In this document: one piece after another, positions 29,295 through 42,300 of the stretch | How positions within the stretch are numbered: position 1 is the stretch's first letter | Layout: each line of letters starts with the position of its first letter | Origin: Mycobacterium sp. 155 | GTDB taxonomy: Bacteria; Actinomycetota; Actinomycetes; Mycobacteriales; Mycobacteriaceae | Direction: 5' to 3' | DNA: 64,000 bases | Assembly (NCBI RefSeq): GCF_000373905.1 | Contig: NZ_KB892705.1 | Location: 3,484,478-3,548,477 of the forward strand | Program-made: the position numbers and the translations under genes | Notes under the pieces: generated by a model | Seen by the model: the letters and a program-made list of their open reading frames with translations, nothing else | The model's database searches: none | Told to the model about the DNA's origin: nothing

Positions 29295-30044
29295 ATGGCT
29301 AAATACGACGCGAGTCTGCGGGTCTGGCGCGGCGACGACACAGGCGGCGGCTTGCAGGACTACACCGTCGAGGTCAACGACGGCGAGGTGGTGCTCGACA
29401 TCATCCACCGGCTGCAAGCCACCCAAACGCCCGATCTGGCGGTGCGGTGGAACTGCAAGGCGGGCAAGTGCGGGTCTTGTTCGGCCGAGATCAACGGCCG
29501 CCCACGGTTGATGTGCATGACGCGGATGTCGACGTTCGACCCGGCCGAGACCGTGACCGTGACGCCGCTGCGCACCTTCCCGATCATGCGCGACCTGGTC
29601 ACCGATGTGTCGTTCAACTACCAGAAGGCCCGCGAGATCCCGTCGTTCACGCCGCCCAAGGATCTGCAGCCCGGTGAATACCGCATGCAGCAGGAGGACG
29701 TCAACCGCAGCCAGGAATTCCGTAAGTGCATCGAGTGCTTCCTGTGTCAGAACGTCTGCCATGTGATCCGTGACCACGATGAGAACAAGAAGTCCTTCGC
29801 CGGTCCGCGTTTCCACATGCGGATTGCCGAACTGGACATGCACCCGCTGGATACCGTCGACCGCCGGGACATGGCTCAGGACGAGTTCGGGCTGGGCTAC
29901 TGCAACATCACCAAGTGCTGCACCGAGGTCTGCCCGGAAAACATCAAGATCACCGACAACGCGCTGATCCCGATGAAAGAACGTGTGGTGGACCGCAAGT
30001 ACGACCCGATCGTGTGGCTGGGCAACAAGCTCTTCAAGCGCTAG
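29295..30044 (+). CDS. sdhB: succinate dehydrogenase 1 iron-sulfur subunit (Rv0247c-like)
   Basis: 249 aa. Cysteine sets for all three clusters are visible: [2Fe-2S] in CKAGKCGSCSAEINGRP...LMC; ferredoxin-like clusters in CIECFLCQNVC and CNITKCCTEVCPE. It carries electrons from FADH2 to the quinone site of the anchor. Starts with ATG after gggctgag directly behind sdhA. Confidence 0.95.
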   Translation: MAKYDASLRVWRGDDTGGGLQDYTVEVNDGEVVLDIIHRLQATQTPDLAVRWNCKAGKCGSCSAEINGRPRLMCMTRMSTFDPAETVTVTPLRTFPIMRDLVTDVSFNYQKAREIPSFTPPKDLQPGEYRMQQEDVNRSQEFRKCIECFLCQNVCHVIRDHDENKKSFAGPRFHMRIAELDMHPLDTVDRRDMAQDEFGLGYCNITKCCTEVCPENIKITDNALIPMKERVVDRKYDPIVWLGNKLFKR

Positions 30045-30121
30045 GACAACAACAGCCAGTGTTCGATGCCGAGGCGGCGTAGGCTCGTCGAGAGCAGCCA
30101 ATCAAAGTCGAAAGGCAGCCG

Positions 30122-30283
30122 ATGAGCATGCGACAGACTTACAGCGTCAACGACATCCGTACGGCGATCCGCCAACTTTCGGCCCGCGCGGATCTGGCCC
30201 GCAAGGAAGGCCGGCCGGAAGACGCCGCCGAGATCGAACAACGAATCACCGGCTATCGCGAGGAACTCTCCGAACGCCCCTGA
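30122..30283 (+). CDS. 53-aa conserved-looking small protein downstream of sdh
   Basis: The frame runs MSMRQTYSVNDIRTAIRQLS, ARADLARKEGRPEDAAEIEQ, RITGYREELSERP, stop TGA at 30281-30283. A gaaaggcagc stretch precedes the ATG. The composition is strongly helical and coding-like, with two amphipathic helices and an ARKEGRPEDAAEIEQRI pattern seen in small actinobacterial proteins. It lies 77 nt after sdhB in the same direction and ends 9 nt before a convergent gene. Function unknown. Confidence 0.65.
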   Translation: MSMRQTYSVNDIRTAIRQLSARADLARKEGRPEDAAEIEQRITGYREELSERP

Positions 30284-30292
30284 GCCACCTAG

Positions 30293-30823
<531 letters not shown>

Positions 30824-30964
30824 TCAAGTTCGCCGTGAACCGAACTTGGCCGCCCCGCCGCCGAGCGGTTTGAGTAGCCTGACGCCATGCCCAACGTGTC
30901 GATTCCTTCCATGCTGTGTGAACGTTTTCGTCTGGACGGGTAGCCGGGCGACCGCTGAATCAAC

Positions 30965-31618
30965 ATGTGGATCACGCCGTTGCTGGTGATGGCCGCTGCG
31001 GTCAGCCTGGAGCCGTTTCGGATCGGTATGACGGTCCTGATGCTCAACCGACCCCGACCGCTGCTGCAACTCCTCACGTTCCTCGCCGGCGGTTTCACGA
31101 TGGGCACCGTGGTGGGTATGACAGTGCTGTTCGTCCTGCGACCAGCCTTGGGGTTCGCTCATTTCACGTTGCCCAGAATGCAGATGGTGGTGGGTGCGCT
31201 GGTGCTGGTGGTCGCGGCGGCTGTGGCCGCGGGCCTGGTCGGGCCGAAAGCCGACCGCGAACCGGGACAGCTCGCGATGCGCACCCGGCAACTGCTCAAC
31301 GGACATTCACTGTGGACGGCCGGCGTCGCCGGCCTCGGCATTGCACTGCCGTCGGTGGACTATCTTGCCGCGCTGATGCTCATCGTCGCGTCGGGCACGG
31401 CGGCCGCCACGCAGGTCGGCGCGTTACTTCTGTTCAACGTAGTGGCGTTCGGGCTCGTCGAGATCCCGCTGATCTGTTACCTGGTGGCTCCGGACCGCAC
31501 CCGGGCCACGCTTTCGACACTGCACGATTGGCTGCGGGCGAGGCACCGCCGTGAAGCCGCCGCCCTGTTGGCCACGGTCGGCTGTGTGCTGTTCGTCGTC
31601 GGATTCGTCGGTCTGTGA
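30965..31618 (+). CDS. GAP/Sap family membrane protein, TPP-locus associated
   Basis: 217 aa with about six membrane helices: start MWITPLLVMAAAVSLEPFRI, then LTFLAGGFTMGTVVGMTVLF, GLGIALPSVDYLAALMLIVA and a final ATVGCVLFVVGFVGL. Size and pattern fit the GAP family, which includes the glycopeptidolipid-addressing Gap and the sulfolipid-addressing Sap of mycobacteria. Those proteins are needed for surface display of the lipid made by the adjacent cluster. It is convergent with fadD23, 17 nt apart, at the edge of the TPP-type cluster. By analogy it should help polyphleate transport. The analogy is from family knowledge, not shown here. Confidence 0.72.
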   Translation: MWITPLLVMAAAVSLEPFRIGMTVLMLNRPRPLLQLLTFLAGGFTMGTVVGMTVLFVLRPALGFAHFTLPRMQMVVGALVLVVAAAVAAGLVGPKADREPGQLAMRTRQLLNGHSLWTAGVAGLGIALPSVDYLAALMLIVASGTAAATQVGALLLFNVVAFGLVEIPLICYLVAPDRTRATLSTLHDWLRARHRREAAALLATVGCVLFVVGFVGL

Positions 31619-31634
31619 CTGCGCGAGCCGTCGA

Positions 31635-33380
<1,746 letters not shown>

Positions 33381-33426
33381 CACATCACGTCCGTAACTAG
33401 TCGAATCCGTCGGCTCGGTGTCGTAA

Positions 33427-34557
33427 TCAGCCTGCACCCTTGGGGTTCAGCACGGACATCGCGGCCTTGACGATCTCCGACATGGGATCGGCGCCGCCGC
33501 CGAACGTCGCCTCGTTTGCCGGTGCGGTGACTTCCGCCGGGTCGAAACCGTGCACCGGGTCCACCGTGACCGGAGCGGTCGCCGGATCGTCGTTTCGCGA
33601 ATAACCCGCATTGACCATGGGCAGCAGCACCGCATCCAGCTGATTGAGCGTGTTCTGGTCATATCCCAGGTACTTGAAGGGCAACACCAGCGGCAGGTGC
33701 TCCTCGGGGACCAGGTACGTCGTCGTCGTCGCACCCTTCGAATTGACCGTCGTCCGGATGTTCTGCGGCGGAACATTGCTCGGATTGGTGAACGCAATCG
33801 CGGTGTGACCGGTAGCGAGCCCCGCGATCGCGTTGATGACGCTCATCCAGTTGTCGGGCCGGTCGGGCCAGTCGGCGATGCTGTCGTAGGCCGAGACGAA
33901 TTGGTCGGTGTGGTACTGACTCTCCACAGGAGCCGGGATGCGGTAGTCCATGAACGGTACGACGCTGCCGACGGGAAAGTTCTGGGTCAGGAAACTCTCA
34001 CCGAAGGGGCTCTTGGCGATCGGGTCGCCGAACGTCGCAAAGGTCAGTTGGTCTGGCGGCGGAGCCGTCGGATCATTGGCCAGTCGCGCCTTCACGGCAT
34101 TGAGCACGAGCGCTCCCTCGGACAGCCCCATCGCCGTGCCTTTGCCGCCTTTGCGGATGGCGGCATCGAGGTTTCCCTCTCCCTGGTCGACCGACTCGCC
34201 GATGCTGGGACCGTCCAGCCCCAGACCGGGATAGATCTGCTCACCGATCGGGCCGATACCGGGGAAGAGACGTTCCAGGGTGTGGCCCTGAACCTGTCCT
34301 GCCGGGTAGTCGACCTTCACCCGCTTCAGGCCCGGGAACCACTGCTCACCCGTCATCCGGATGTACTCGTCATAGGGAATACCGAGAACGTGAGCCCCGC
34401 CCAAGGCGTATGCGGTTCCACGGTCCGGATTCCCGGGGGCCGGCGGTCTGGGCGACAGCGAGTCATCGGCCCACGCGCTCCCGACGATGCCGAAAGATCC
34501 TGTGACGCTGGCGGTCACCAGCAGTGCAAGTCCAGCTAGGAGTTTCTTCATCTCCAC
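33427..34557 (-). CDS. secreted PE-PPE-domain serine acyltransferase (PE/Chp2-like)
   Basis: 376 aa. Sec signal peptide with cleavage after AWA (residue 30). The mature part is an alpha/beta hydrolase of the PE-PPE (PF08237) type without a PE or PPE N-domain. The nucleophile elbow is GLSEG (Ser146), and YAPxxP-like and [15 protein letters not shown] segments follow. In the M. smegmatis TPP locus the PE protein transfers polyphleoyl groups between glycolipids outside the membrane. In the M. tuberculosis DAT/PAT locus, Chp2 has the matching role. It lies 2 nt downstream of mmpL10, so it is co-transcribed with the exporter. Confidence 0.9.
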   Translation of the reverse strand: MEMKKLLAGLALLVTASVTGSFGIVGSAWADDSLSPRPPAPGNPDRGTAYALGGAHVLGIPYDEYIRMTGEQWFPGLKRVKVDYPAGQVQGHTLERLFPGIGPIGEQIYPGLGLDGPSIGESVDQGEGNLDAAIRKGGKGTAMGLSEGALVLNAVKARLANDPTAPPPDQLTFATFGDPIAKSPFGESFLTQNFPVGSVVPFMDYRIPAPVESQYHTDQFVSAYDSIADWPDRPDNWMSVINAIAGLATGHTAIAFTNPSNVPPQNIRTTVNSKGATTTTYLVPEEHLPLVLPFKYLGYDQNTLNQLDAVLLPMVNAGYSRNDDPATAPVTVDPVHGFDPAEVTAPANEATFGGGADPMSEIVKAAMSVLNPKGAG

Positions 34558-34559
34558 TC

Positions 34560-37500
34560 CTATCGCCCCGCTTCGGTTCGTAGTTTCACATACATCACGT
34601 GTGCGCGCCCGGCCCGCGACGGCCAGAAATTCGCCTGCCCTACCAATGTTGCAATGGCAGGCACCGTAATGGTGCGCACCACGAAGGTGTCCAGCAGGAT
34701 CCCCACACCAATCACGAAGCCGCCTTGAACCACGACGCCGATGCTGGAGAACAGCAGACCCGCCATAGAGGCCGCGAAGATGAGGCCCGCGGCGGTGATC
34801 ACGCCACCCGTCGAGCCCAAGGTGCGAATAACGCCGTACCGCACGCTGCGCAGAGACTCGTCGCGCAATCGCGACACCAGCAGCATGTTGTAGTCGGCGC
34901 CCACCGCGACCAGCACCACGAACGCCAATGGCGGCACACTCCAGTGCAATGGCTGGTGGAGTAGGTATTGGAATACCAGGACACTGATTCCCATCGCCGC
35001 GAAATACGAGATCACCACAGAACCGACGAGGTAAAGCGGCGCCACGATCGACCGCAACAGCAACATCAGGGTCAGCAGCACGACGATGAGCGTCGCGACG
35101 ATGATGTAGCGGATGTCCTGCTGGTAATAGTCGCGGGTGTCGCGCAATGCGGCGGGGAACCCGCCCATCGATATTGTCGCGTCGGCCAGCGCGGTGTTCG
35201 GCTGGGCGCCCCGAGCGACGTCCTGGATCTGATTGACCTGGTCCATCGCTTCAGAGCTGAACGGATTGAGCTTGGTTTGCACCAGATACCGCGCCGAGCG
35301 ACCATCCGGCGAGACGTACGCCGCGGAAGCCTTCTTGAAGTCCGGCAGACCCAGCACTTCGGCCGGGATGTTGAACCCGGCCTGTGACGGGTCGGCAGCA
35401 TTGGTTCGCATCGACATCAGGAACGCCGAAGCCTGATTGAGTCCGTCAGCGATCACCTTGACCTGCTTGACGAGTTCGTCAACCCCGCCTGCCACTTCCC
35501 GACTTCCGCCGGCCAGCCGGTCGGCACCTTGCTGCAGTTGCCTCACACCCGCCTGCGGACCGCCGGGTTTGTCCAACCCCAGGGTCTTGACTGCCTTGGA
35601 GACGTTCACCAGGGCAGCGTTCAGCTTGTTCACCGTCGAGGTGAGAGTCTGCTTGTCGTCGACCCCCTGGAGTTGGTGCGCGAGATCGTTGATCTGGTCG
35701 AGGTTTCCGTCGCCCCGCGAATCGCTCAGTTTCTGGAACTGGGCGCGGGTCTCGGCGCACGACGGGTTGGCGTCGCAGACCGCGTTACCGTTCAGCGCCT
35801 GCAGAACCGGGTCAATCCATCCGAAGATGTTCTTGACGGCCGAGAGGTTGTACCCCATGGAGTTGGCGAGCGTGTTGATGCTCTGCACGAGCTTAGCCGC
35901 GGTTTCAACGTCCTTCACGAGCTTGTCGCCACCGTATTCGGTGCGCACCGAGGTCATTGTGTCGACCAGGCTCTGGATACTGGGCGCTATCTGCGTGATC
36001 TGCGCGCGCACGTCGGCGAGGCTGTCCGCCAGAGTGTTGGCCCCGTTCGTCAGCCGGTTGAGGTCGCCGGTGCGCTGGTCGATCTGATCGGAACCGTTTG
36101 CCAGCCGGTCACCTACCAAGCCAGCCTGGTAGGTGGCCCGGAACTCGGGGGGCACGTCACCGAGAGGTCGGGTGATTCCGCTGACCATGCCGACATCCGG
36201 CAACTGCGCGACCCGTGAAGCCATCTGTTCCAGGTCCGCCAGCGCACGCGGGGTACGCAGGTCGTGCGGCGACTGCACGAGGATGTATTCGGGAATGGAC
36301 TGGGCTATGGGGAAATGGCGTTCGACCGCGGCGTACCCGATGGAACTGGGCGCCGACGCCGCCACCACCTTGCGATCGTCGTAGTTGTATCGCGCGAAGA
36401 TCGCGCAGCCGGCCAGGAGGGCCAACACCAGCAGGCTGGCAGCCACATGCGCCACGGGCCTGCGCACGATCCGGATCCCGGAGCGCCGCCAGAATCGGGC
36501 CGTCAGTTCACGCCGTGGCTTCACCCAACCACGTGGCCCGGCGAGCACCAGGATCGCGGGCAACAGCGTCAGCCCGGCGAGGAAGGCCACACCGATACCG
36601 ATCGCCGACGACACCCCGACCGTTCTGAACACTCCCATCTTGGAGAAGCTCAGGAGAAGAAAGGTCATGCCCACCGTGGTGGCGGATGCGGTGATCACCT
36701 TGCCGATCGAGATCATCGCCTTCTCGACGGCCTGATCGGAATCCGCGCCCGATCGCAAATAGTCGTGGTAGCGGCTGATGAGAAAGACCGCATAATCCGT
36801 TCCGGCGCCGGCCATGATCGCGCTCAAAAAGACGATGGACTGGTTGGAAACACCCGAACCTGTGAGTTGGGAATAGCCCGCGACCAGGGCTTGGGCGATC
36901 ACCAGTGAAGTTCCGATAGTCACCAGCGGCAGCAGCATGGTGACCGCACTGCGGTAGACCACCAACAGCACCGCGAGGACCAGGACGGCGATCGCGATCT
37001 CGATCGGCAGGCGATCGCGTTGACCCGCGACGGTGAGGTCGGCGGCGGTGGCCGCGGGGCCGGTGACATGCACCTGCGTCGTGCTGCCGGCGGTGCTGCG
37101 AGCGACGATGTCGGAGACCCGGTTGAACGACTCGAACGCCCGCGGCGTGCCCAACTCCCCCGCAAGACCCACGGGCAACACCCAGGTCGTCTTGTCCTCA
37201 CTGGTCATGAACTTCCGCAGCTGCGGGGTGGCGATGAAGTCCTGCACGCTCACGACGTCGGCCTGATCGTCGTGCAGGGCGTCGACCAGCTTGCGGTAGG
37301 TCGCCTCGTCGGCGGGCCCGAGCCCTTTCTCGTTGATCAGCGCCACCAACAGGAGGTCGTCGTTGCCCGGTTCGTGAAACGCCTCGGTCATCTTCTGTGC
37401 AGTGACGCTCGACGGCGCATCGTTGGGCAGGATGGCCAGCGGATGCTTCTCCGCCATCGCGCTCAGCGACGGGAGGGCCAGCGGTAGGGCAATGAGCAGC

Positions 37501-37562
37501 GCCACCCAGACCCCGATCACCGCCCAGGGCCAGCGCACCACGAGATCGGCTAACCGTCGCAT
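34560..37562 (-). CDS. mmpL10: MmpL10-type lipid transporter
   Basis: 1000 aa RND exporter. TM1 (~13-33) is followed by a periplasmic domain, a five-helix block (~185-350) with the Asp-Tyr relay pair in [19 protein letters not shown], and a very large second periplasmic domain (~390-760). That domain contains an Asn/Gln/Leu-rich coiled-coil (for example [20 protein letters not shown]) and one Cys pair ([11 protein letters not shown]). A second helix block (~790-980) carries the partner pair in [15 protein letters not shown]. The coiled-coil insertion is typical of MmpL4/8/10-like glycolipid exporters and absent from MmpL3. Presumed to export the acyl-trehalose precursor made by PapA3. Confidence 0.94.
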   Translation of the reverse strand: MRRLADLVVRWPWAVIGVWVALLIALPLALPSLSAMAEKHPLAILPNDAPSSVTAQKMTEAFHEPGNDDLLLVALINEKGLGPADEATYRKLVDALHDDQADVVSVQDFIATPQLRKFMTSEDKTTWVLPVGLAGELGTPRAFESFNRVSDIVARSTAGSTTQVHVTGPAATAADLTVAGQRDRLPIEIAIAVLVLAVLLVVYRSAVTMLLPLVTIGTSLVIAQALVAGYSQLTGSGVSNQSIVFLSAIMAGAGTDYAVFLISRYHDYLRSGADSDQAVEKAMISIGKVITASATTVGMTFLLLSFSKMGVFRTVGVSSAIGIGVAFLAGLTLLPAILVLAGPRGWVKPRRELTARFWRRSGIRIVRRPVAHVAASLLVLALLAGCAIFARYNYDDRKVVAASAPSSIGYAAVERHFPIAQSIPEYILVQSPHDLRTPRALADLEQMASRVAQLPDVGMVSGITRPLGDVPPEFRATYQAGLVGDRLANGSDQIDQRTGDLNRLTNGANTLADSLADVRAQITQIAPSIQSLVDTMTSVRTEYGGDKLVKDVETAAKLVQSINTLANSMGYNLSAVKNIFGWIDPVLQALNGNAVCDANPSCAETRAQFQKLSDSRGDGNLDQINDLAHQLQGVDDKQTLTSTVNKLNAALVNVSKAVKTLGLDKPGGPQAGVRQLQQGADRLAGGSREVAGGVDELVKQVKVIADGLNQASAFLMSMRTNAADPSQAGFNIPAEVLGLPDFKKASAAYVSPDGRSARYLVQTKLNPFSSEAMDQVNQIQDVARGAQPNTALADATISMGGFPAALRDTRDYYQQDIRYIIVATLIVVLLTLMLLLRSIVAPLYLVGSVVISYFAAMGISVLVFQYLLHQPLHWSVPPLAFVVLVAVGADYNMLLVSRLRDESLRSVRYGVIRTLGSTGGVITAAGLIFAASMAGLLFSSIGVVVQGGFVIGVGILLDTFVVRTITVPAIATLVGQANFWPSRAGRAHVMYVKLRTEAGR

Positions 37563-37589
37563 GTTGCCCTCACCTGGCCACCACCATCC

Positions 37590-37643
37590 GTGCTCCTCGC
37601 GTCCGCAGCGTTATCTGTGCTCCTCACGTCCGCAGGTTTTGCT
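37590..37643 (+). repeat. 27-bp tandem repeat between mmpL10 and papA3
   Basis: Two adjacent 27-bp units, 37590-37616 and 37617-37643, begin gtgctcctcgcgtccgcag and gtgctcctcacgtccgcag. They fill most of the 86-nt gap. Core and period equal those of the aac(2') repeat at 14752-14805. The gap is inside a putative operon, so the element may affect readthrough or mRNA processing. Confidence 0.75.
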
Positions 37644-37648
37644 CTCCG

Positions 37649-39070
37649 CTAGGCGACCCGGCCCCAGTGTCCGCTGTCAGCAACCCGTCCGGATACCGAC
37701 CTCATCGCCTCCAGGTAGCGAGTCACCGATTTCTTGGCGACCGGATTGTCGGGATGCATGATCGCCATGACCGTGCCTTCCCCGTACCGGAATATGTAGA
37801 TCGTCAATTGGTAGGAAAACCGATTGTCCGGATACATTCCGATATTGTTCGCAAGGCCCAAGTCGCCCGCCGCGAGGATGGCGTTGAGTGGCGCCGCGCC
37901 ACCATGCAAGAAGTTCGACACCGGGAAGTTCGGACGGGGCCAGTTCAACCACGGCGCCAACTCCAGTACGCGGTAATACGGAACTCTCGCCATGTCAAGG
38001 CTCGAATCGAAAGAAGCCTGCGCTGCCCATGCGGCATCGCCGAAAGAGGTTGCCGCGACCGGCACGGTGATGGGAATCAAACCTGTGAACCAGCCCTGTG
38101 TCATGAAATTGTCGCTGGCGGTTCGGGAATCCCTCGGAGTAAGGCCGTAGTAGGTGAGCGCACCGGTGAACTCATGCTCCACCAGAGCCAGACAGGCAAA
38201 CAATCCGCCGACGAAGCGCGCTCCGGCCGCCGAGCAGGCCGATTCGAAACGTTCCGTCTGCGCCGGGGACATCAGGACCTCCGAGCTCCAGGCACTGCTG
38301 GTCGACTCGTCCGGGTTACCCAGCGGCAGCGGGAATTCGGGGAAACCGTCACTGTTGTTCGCAGCGAAGTCGATCCATGCGCGCACCCCCGGCGAATCGA
38401 CCGTCAGCGTCGACGTGTACTCACCCTCACGCACGCAGAAGTCATCGAAGCTACCGGCATCGGGCAGCGCAAGGGCCTGACCGCTGCCACTCATCGCCGA
38501 ATACATGCCGTTGGCTTCCATCATCGTCGTGCCGATCAACGTCGCGTCCCCGTGAACGTGATCCATGGCGGCGAAGAAGGTGAAGTGACTTTCGTTCTGA
38601 ACGATCCCGAAAGTGAAGCAGCCCCATTCCAACGGATTCGGTATGTCGACGACATGGGCACGTATTTCGTCCGCCGTCATGTGGCCCTGATCGACCGGTA
38701 CGAATTCGATGTCGGCCGGATCGTCGAGGGCATGGCGGATGAAGTCACCTTCACCGGCCCGTTCGAACCAACTGCGGAATGTGTCGTGCCGACGCAGGTA
38801 GGTGTTGACGGCGTGATCCATAGCCGAGATATCGCACTGACCGGGTACCTCACAACTGGCGATGATCTGCCGGGAGAAGTTCAACCCCGCAGCAGTGCGT
38901 TCGCTGTAGTTACGAAGATGCTGGCGCTGCATGTAGCTAACCGGAACCGGGCTGACAGGCGCACGCTTCGCCTTTTCCTGAGCCGCGGGCGTGGGGTGCC
39001 AGGACGTGACTGAGCCTGAACTCAACGACCATTCCTCAAGTGCGCCAACCGTTATCTTCCCGATGCGCAA
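37649..39070 (-). CDS. papA3: polyketide-associated acyltransferase PapA3
   Basis: 473 aa from a TTG start at 39070, where homology to M. tuberculosis PapA3 begins (LRIGKITVGALEEW). Condensation-type fold. The catalytic HxxxD reads DHVHGDA (H171, D175). Shared family segments are VPVSYMQRQHLRNYSE, VNTYLRRHDTFRSWFE, PADIEFVPVDQGH, ALTYYGLTPRDSRTASDNFM, TQGWFTGLIPITVPVA and NNIGMYPDNRFSYQLTIYIF. PapA3 esterifies trehalose with the acyl chain from the cluster's PKS. Cytosolic, working on the inner leaflet ahead of MmpL10. Divergent from pks; first gene of the papA3-mmpL10-PE-fadD23 operon. Confidence 0.94.
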   Translation of the reverse strand: MRIGKITVGALEEWSLSSGSVTSWHPTPAAQEKAKRAPVSPVPVSYMQRQHLRNYSERTAAGLNFSRQIIASCEVPGQCDISAMDHAVNTYLRRHDTFRSWFERAGEGDFIRHALDDPADIEFVPVDQGHMTADEIRAHVVDIPNPLEWGCFTFGIVQNESHFTFFAAMDHVHGDATLIGTTMMEANGMYSAMSGSGQALALPDAGSFDDFCVREGEYTSTLTVDSPGVRAWIDFAANNSDGFPEFPLPLGNPDESTSSAWSSEVLMSPAQTERFESACSAAGARFVGGLFACLALVEHEFTGALTYYGLTPRDSRTASDNFMTQGWFTGLIPITVPVAATSFGDAAWAAQASFDSSLDMARVPYYRVLELAPWLNWPRPNFPVSNFLHGGAAPLNAILAAGDLGLANNIGMYPDNRFSYQLTIYIFRYGEGTVMAIMHPDNPVAKKSVTRYLEAMRSVSGRVADSGHWGRVA

Positions 39071-39305
39071 AAGCTCGTCCCCTCTCAGGACTCCCGGTTA
39101 AAGCCGGACCCGGGGTCGGCATGACCCGTCGCGGCAACAACATACCCTCGGTTCTACCGGAGCCGTCCAGTACAGGTTCCTGCCAGGACAGCGAACTGCG
39201 CACCCCCCGGGTACGCACGCCTATAGTGTGCGTCGAGTTGGTCTTCAGGCGCTGTGGGGGAGCGCGGAGTCTCATTCTGACCGCGATGCAAGGGAGGACA
39301 ACGCC
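39071..39305. promoter_or_regulatory. divergent papA3-pks promoter region
   Basis: TATAGT at 39222-39227 is a good mycobacterial -10 for pks. An inverted repeat ACGCAC (39213-39218), nine bases, GTGCGT (39228-39233) brackets it, so a bound repressor would cover the -10. Ahead of the pks ATG (39306) is gggaggac (39292-39299). papA3 starts at 39070 on the other strand. The earlier GTG-started pks frame at 39228 lies at the promoter and is rejected as the start. Confidence 0.6.
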
Positions 39306-42300
39306 ATGGAATCCGTCGAGCGTCCAATCGAGCCGCCACCCCGTTTTGCCGTGGTCGGGTACGCGGCGCGGTTTCCAGGAGCGCCGGATGCCGAGACGTT
39401 CTGGGACGTGCTGCGAGAGGGCCGCGACGCGATCTCGGAGGTACCCGGGGACCGCTGGGACGTCGACGAATTCTTCGACCCGGAACCCGGTACGCCAGGC
39501 AAGGTGGTAACCCGTCGGGCCGGTTTCGTCGACGACGTGACGGGGTTCGACGCGCCGTTCTTCGGCATGTCGACCCGCGAGGTCAGGTTGATGGACCCGC
39601 AGCATCGGCTCCTGCTGGAGACCGCGTGGCGCGCGGTGGAGCACTCGGGGATCGCCCCGACGGCTCTGGCCGAGACCAACACCGGGGTCTTCGTGGGTTT
39701 GGCCACTCATGACTATCTGGGAATGGCCTCCGACGAGCTGACCTATCCCGAAATCGAGGCCTATATGGCCATCGGGACGTCGAACGCCGCAGCCGCGGGG
39801 CGGATCAGCTACCGGCTGGGGCTGCAGGGCCCCGCAGTCGCGGTCGACACCGCGTGCAGCTCGTCCTTGGTGGCCATCCACCAGGCCTGCCAGGCGCTGC
39901 GCTTGGGCGAATGCGACCTCGCGCTGGCCGGCGGAGCGAACGTCCTGCTCACGCCGGCAACCATGATCACGTTCTCCAACGCGCACATGCTTGCGCCCGA
40001 CGGTCGGTGCAAGACCTTCGATGCAGCCGCGGACGGCTATGTGCGCGGCGAGGGCTGTGGCGTCATCGTCATCAAACGTCTTGAGGACGCTATCCGCGAC
40101 GGTGACCGGATCCGTGCCGTGATCCGCGGCAGCGCGATCAACCAGGACGGCGCATCGGGCGGACTGACGGTGCCCAACGGCGTCGCTCAGCAGCGCGTCA
40201 TCGCCGATGCGCTCAAGCGCGCGAACCTCGAACCCAGCGATGTCGGATACCTGGAAGCGCACGGCACCGGTACTTCGCTGGGCGACCCGATCGAAGCCCA
40301 GGCCGCGGGGGCGGTGCTCGGCACCGGACGCGAACCCGACCGGCCGTTGTTGATCGGCTCGGCGAAGACCAACATCGGGCACCTGGAAGCCGCTGCGGGT
40401 ATCGCGGGCGTTATCAAGGTCATCCTGTCGCTCGAGCATGAGACATTGCCCAAGCATCTCCACTTCGAGAACCCGTCGCCGCACATTCCGTGGGACCGCC
40501 TTGCAGTGGAGGTGGTGAAGGAGACCAGGCCCTGGGAGCGTAATGGGCAGCCGCGTATCGCCGGCGTCAGCTCGTTCGGGTTCGCCGGCACCAACGCGCA
40601 CGTCATCCTCGAAGAAGCCCCGGAGTCGGCAGCGGCACCACAACCGGTCGAGCGAGGCGGGTTCAGCATCCTCCCGCTGTCCGCGCGGACACCGGCCGCG
40701 CTGGTCCAGCTCGCCGACCAATATCGCAGCTGGTTGATCTCACACCCGGAGGCCACCTTGGCCGACGTGTGCTTCACCGCCGGCGCGGGACGAGCACACC
40801 TGGAACAGCGGGCCGCCTTGGTGGTCAATTCGAGAGAATCCGCCATCGAGCTACTCGGCGCGCTCGCGGATGACCGCCCCGCGCCTGGTCTGGTTCGCGG
40901 AGAATCGCACGAGGCGCCGAAGACAGCGTGGCTGTTCACGGGACAGGGCAGCCAGTACCCGGGGATGGCCCGCGACTTGTTCGGCACCGAGCCGGTGTTC
41001 GCCGAGACGCTGAATCGCTGCGCGGCCGCGGTCGCGGATGTTCTCGAAAAGCCGTTGCTGGACGTGATTTTCGATGCCGAAGCGAGCGAAGAGACTCTGC
41101 GGCAGACCTCATATGCCCAGCCGGCGTTGTTCGCGCTGGAGATGGGGCTGGCCCGCCTTTGGCAATCGTGGGGCTTCGAGCCGGACGTGGTGCTGGGCCA
41201 CAGCGTCGGCCAGTATTCGGCGGCCTGCGTCGCGGGCGTGTTCAGCCTCGAGGACGGCGCGCGGCTGATAGCCGAACGGGGTCGCCTGTTCGGAAGTCTG
41301 CCCGCGGGTGGCCGCATGGTGGCGGTGTCCACCGGTGCCGAGCGGGTCGAGAGTCTCACCGACGAATTCCCGACACTCTCGGTCGCTGCCTACAACGGCA
41401 CCAACACCGTATTGTCCGGGCCCACAGAGGATCTGGAGAAGGCGGTTGCCCGGTTGACGGCCGACGGCATTCGGTGCGACTGGCTGGAAACCAGCCACGC
41501 CTTCCACTCGGCGCTGCTGGATCCGATCCTCGATGAGTTCGAGTCGTACGCGAATCAGTTCACTTTCAAAGCACCACAACGGATTCTGATCGACAACCGC
41601 ACCGGCACGGCACTCGGTCGGAGCGTCAAGCTCGATGGCGCCTACTGGCGCCGGCACGCGCGCCAACCGGTGGAATTCGCCAAGAGCGTACGGACGCTGG
41701 CTGATCTGAACTGCAAGGTGTTGCTCGAGATCGGCCCACGACCGGTGCTCACGGCCGCAGCGTTGGGCGCGTGGCCCGATCCGGCCACCGCACCCCGGGT
41801 GATCGCCTCACTGCGGCGAAACATCGCCGACAACCGGCAGCTCACCGAAGCCGTCGCAGACGCCTACGTGTTGGGCCATCTGCCCGACTTCGCCGCCTTC
41901 CGGCAGCCGCATGCGCGCAAGCTCGATCTGCCCACATATCCGTTCGAGCACCGCCAGTACTGGTATCGCGACAACAGAGATCAGGCTGGGCATCTGCCAC
42001 AACAACACGTTGCCGCGCGCACCCAGACCGTCCGGCTCCTCGAGGACGGCCGGATCGAGGAGCTCGCCGCCCTGCTCGACGGCGCGGGTAGCGACCAGCA
42101 GACCATGAGCGTCCTGACCAAGCTTGCGGCACAACACAATCAGCAACGCTCGACCCAGTCGATCGCCGACGACCGCTACGAGTTCCGCTGGGAGAAAACG
42201 GTTACCCCGCTCTCCGGCGCGGAAGCCGGGTCGAGTTCCTGGATTCTCATCGGAGACGACTCCGATGCCGTCAAGCCTCTGGTCGACACACTCACCGCGC

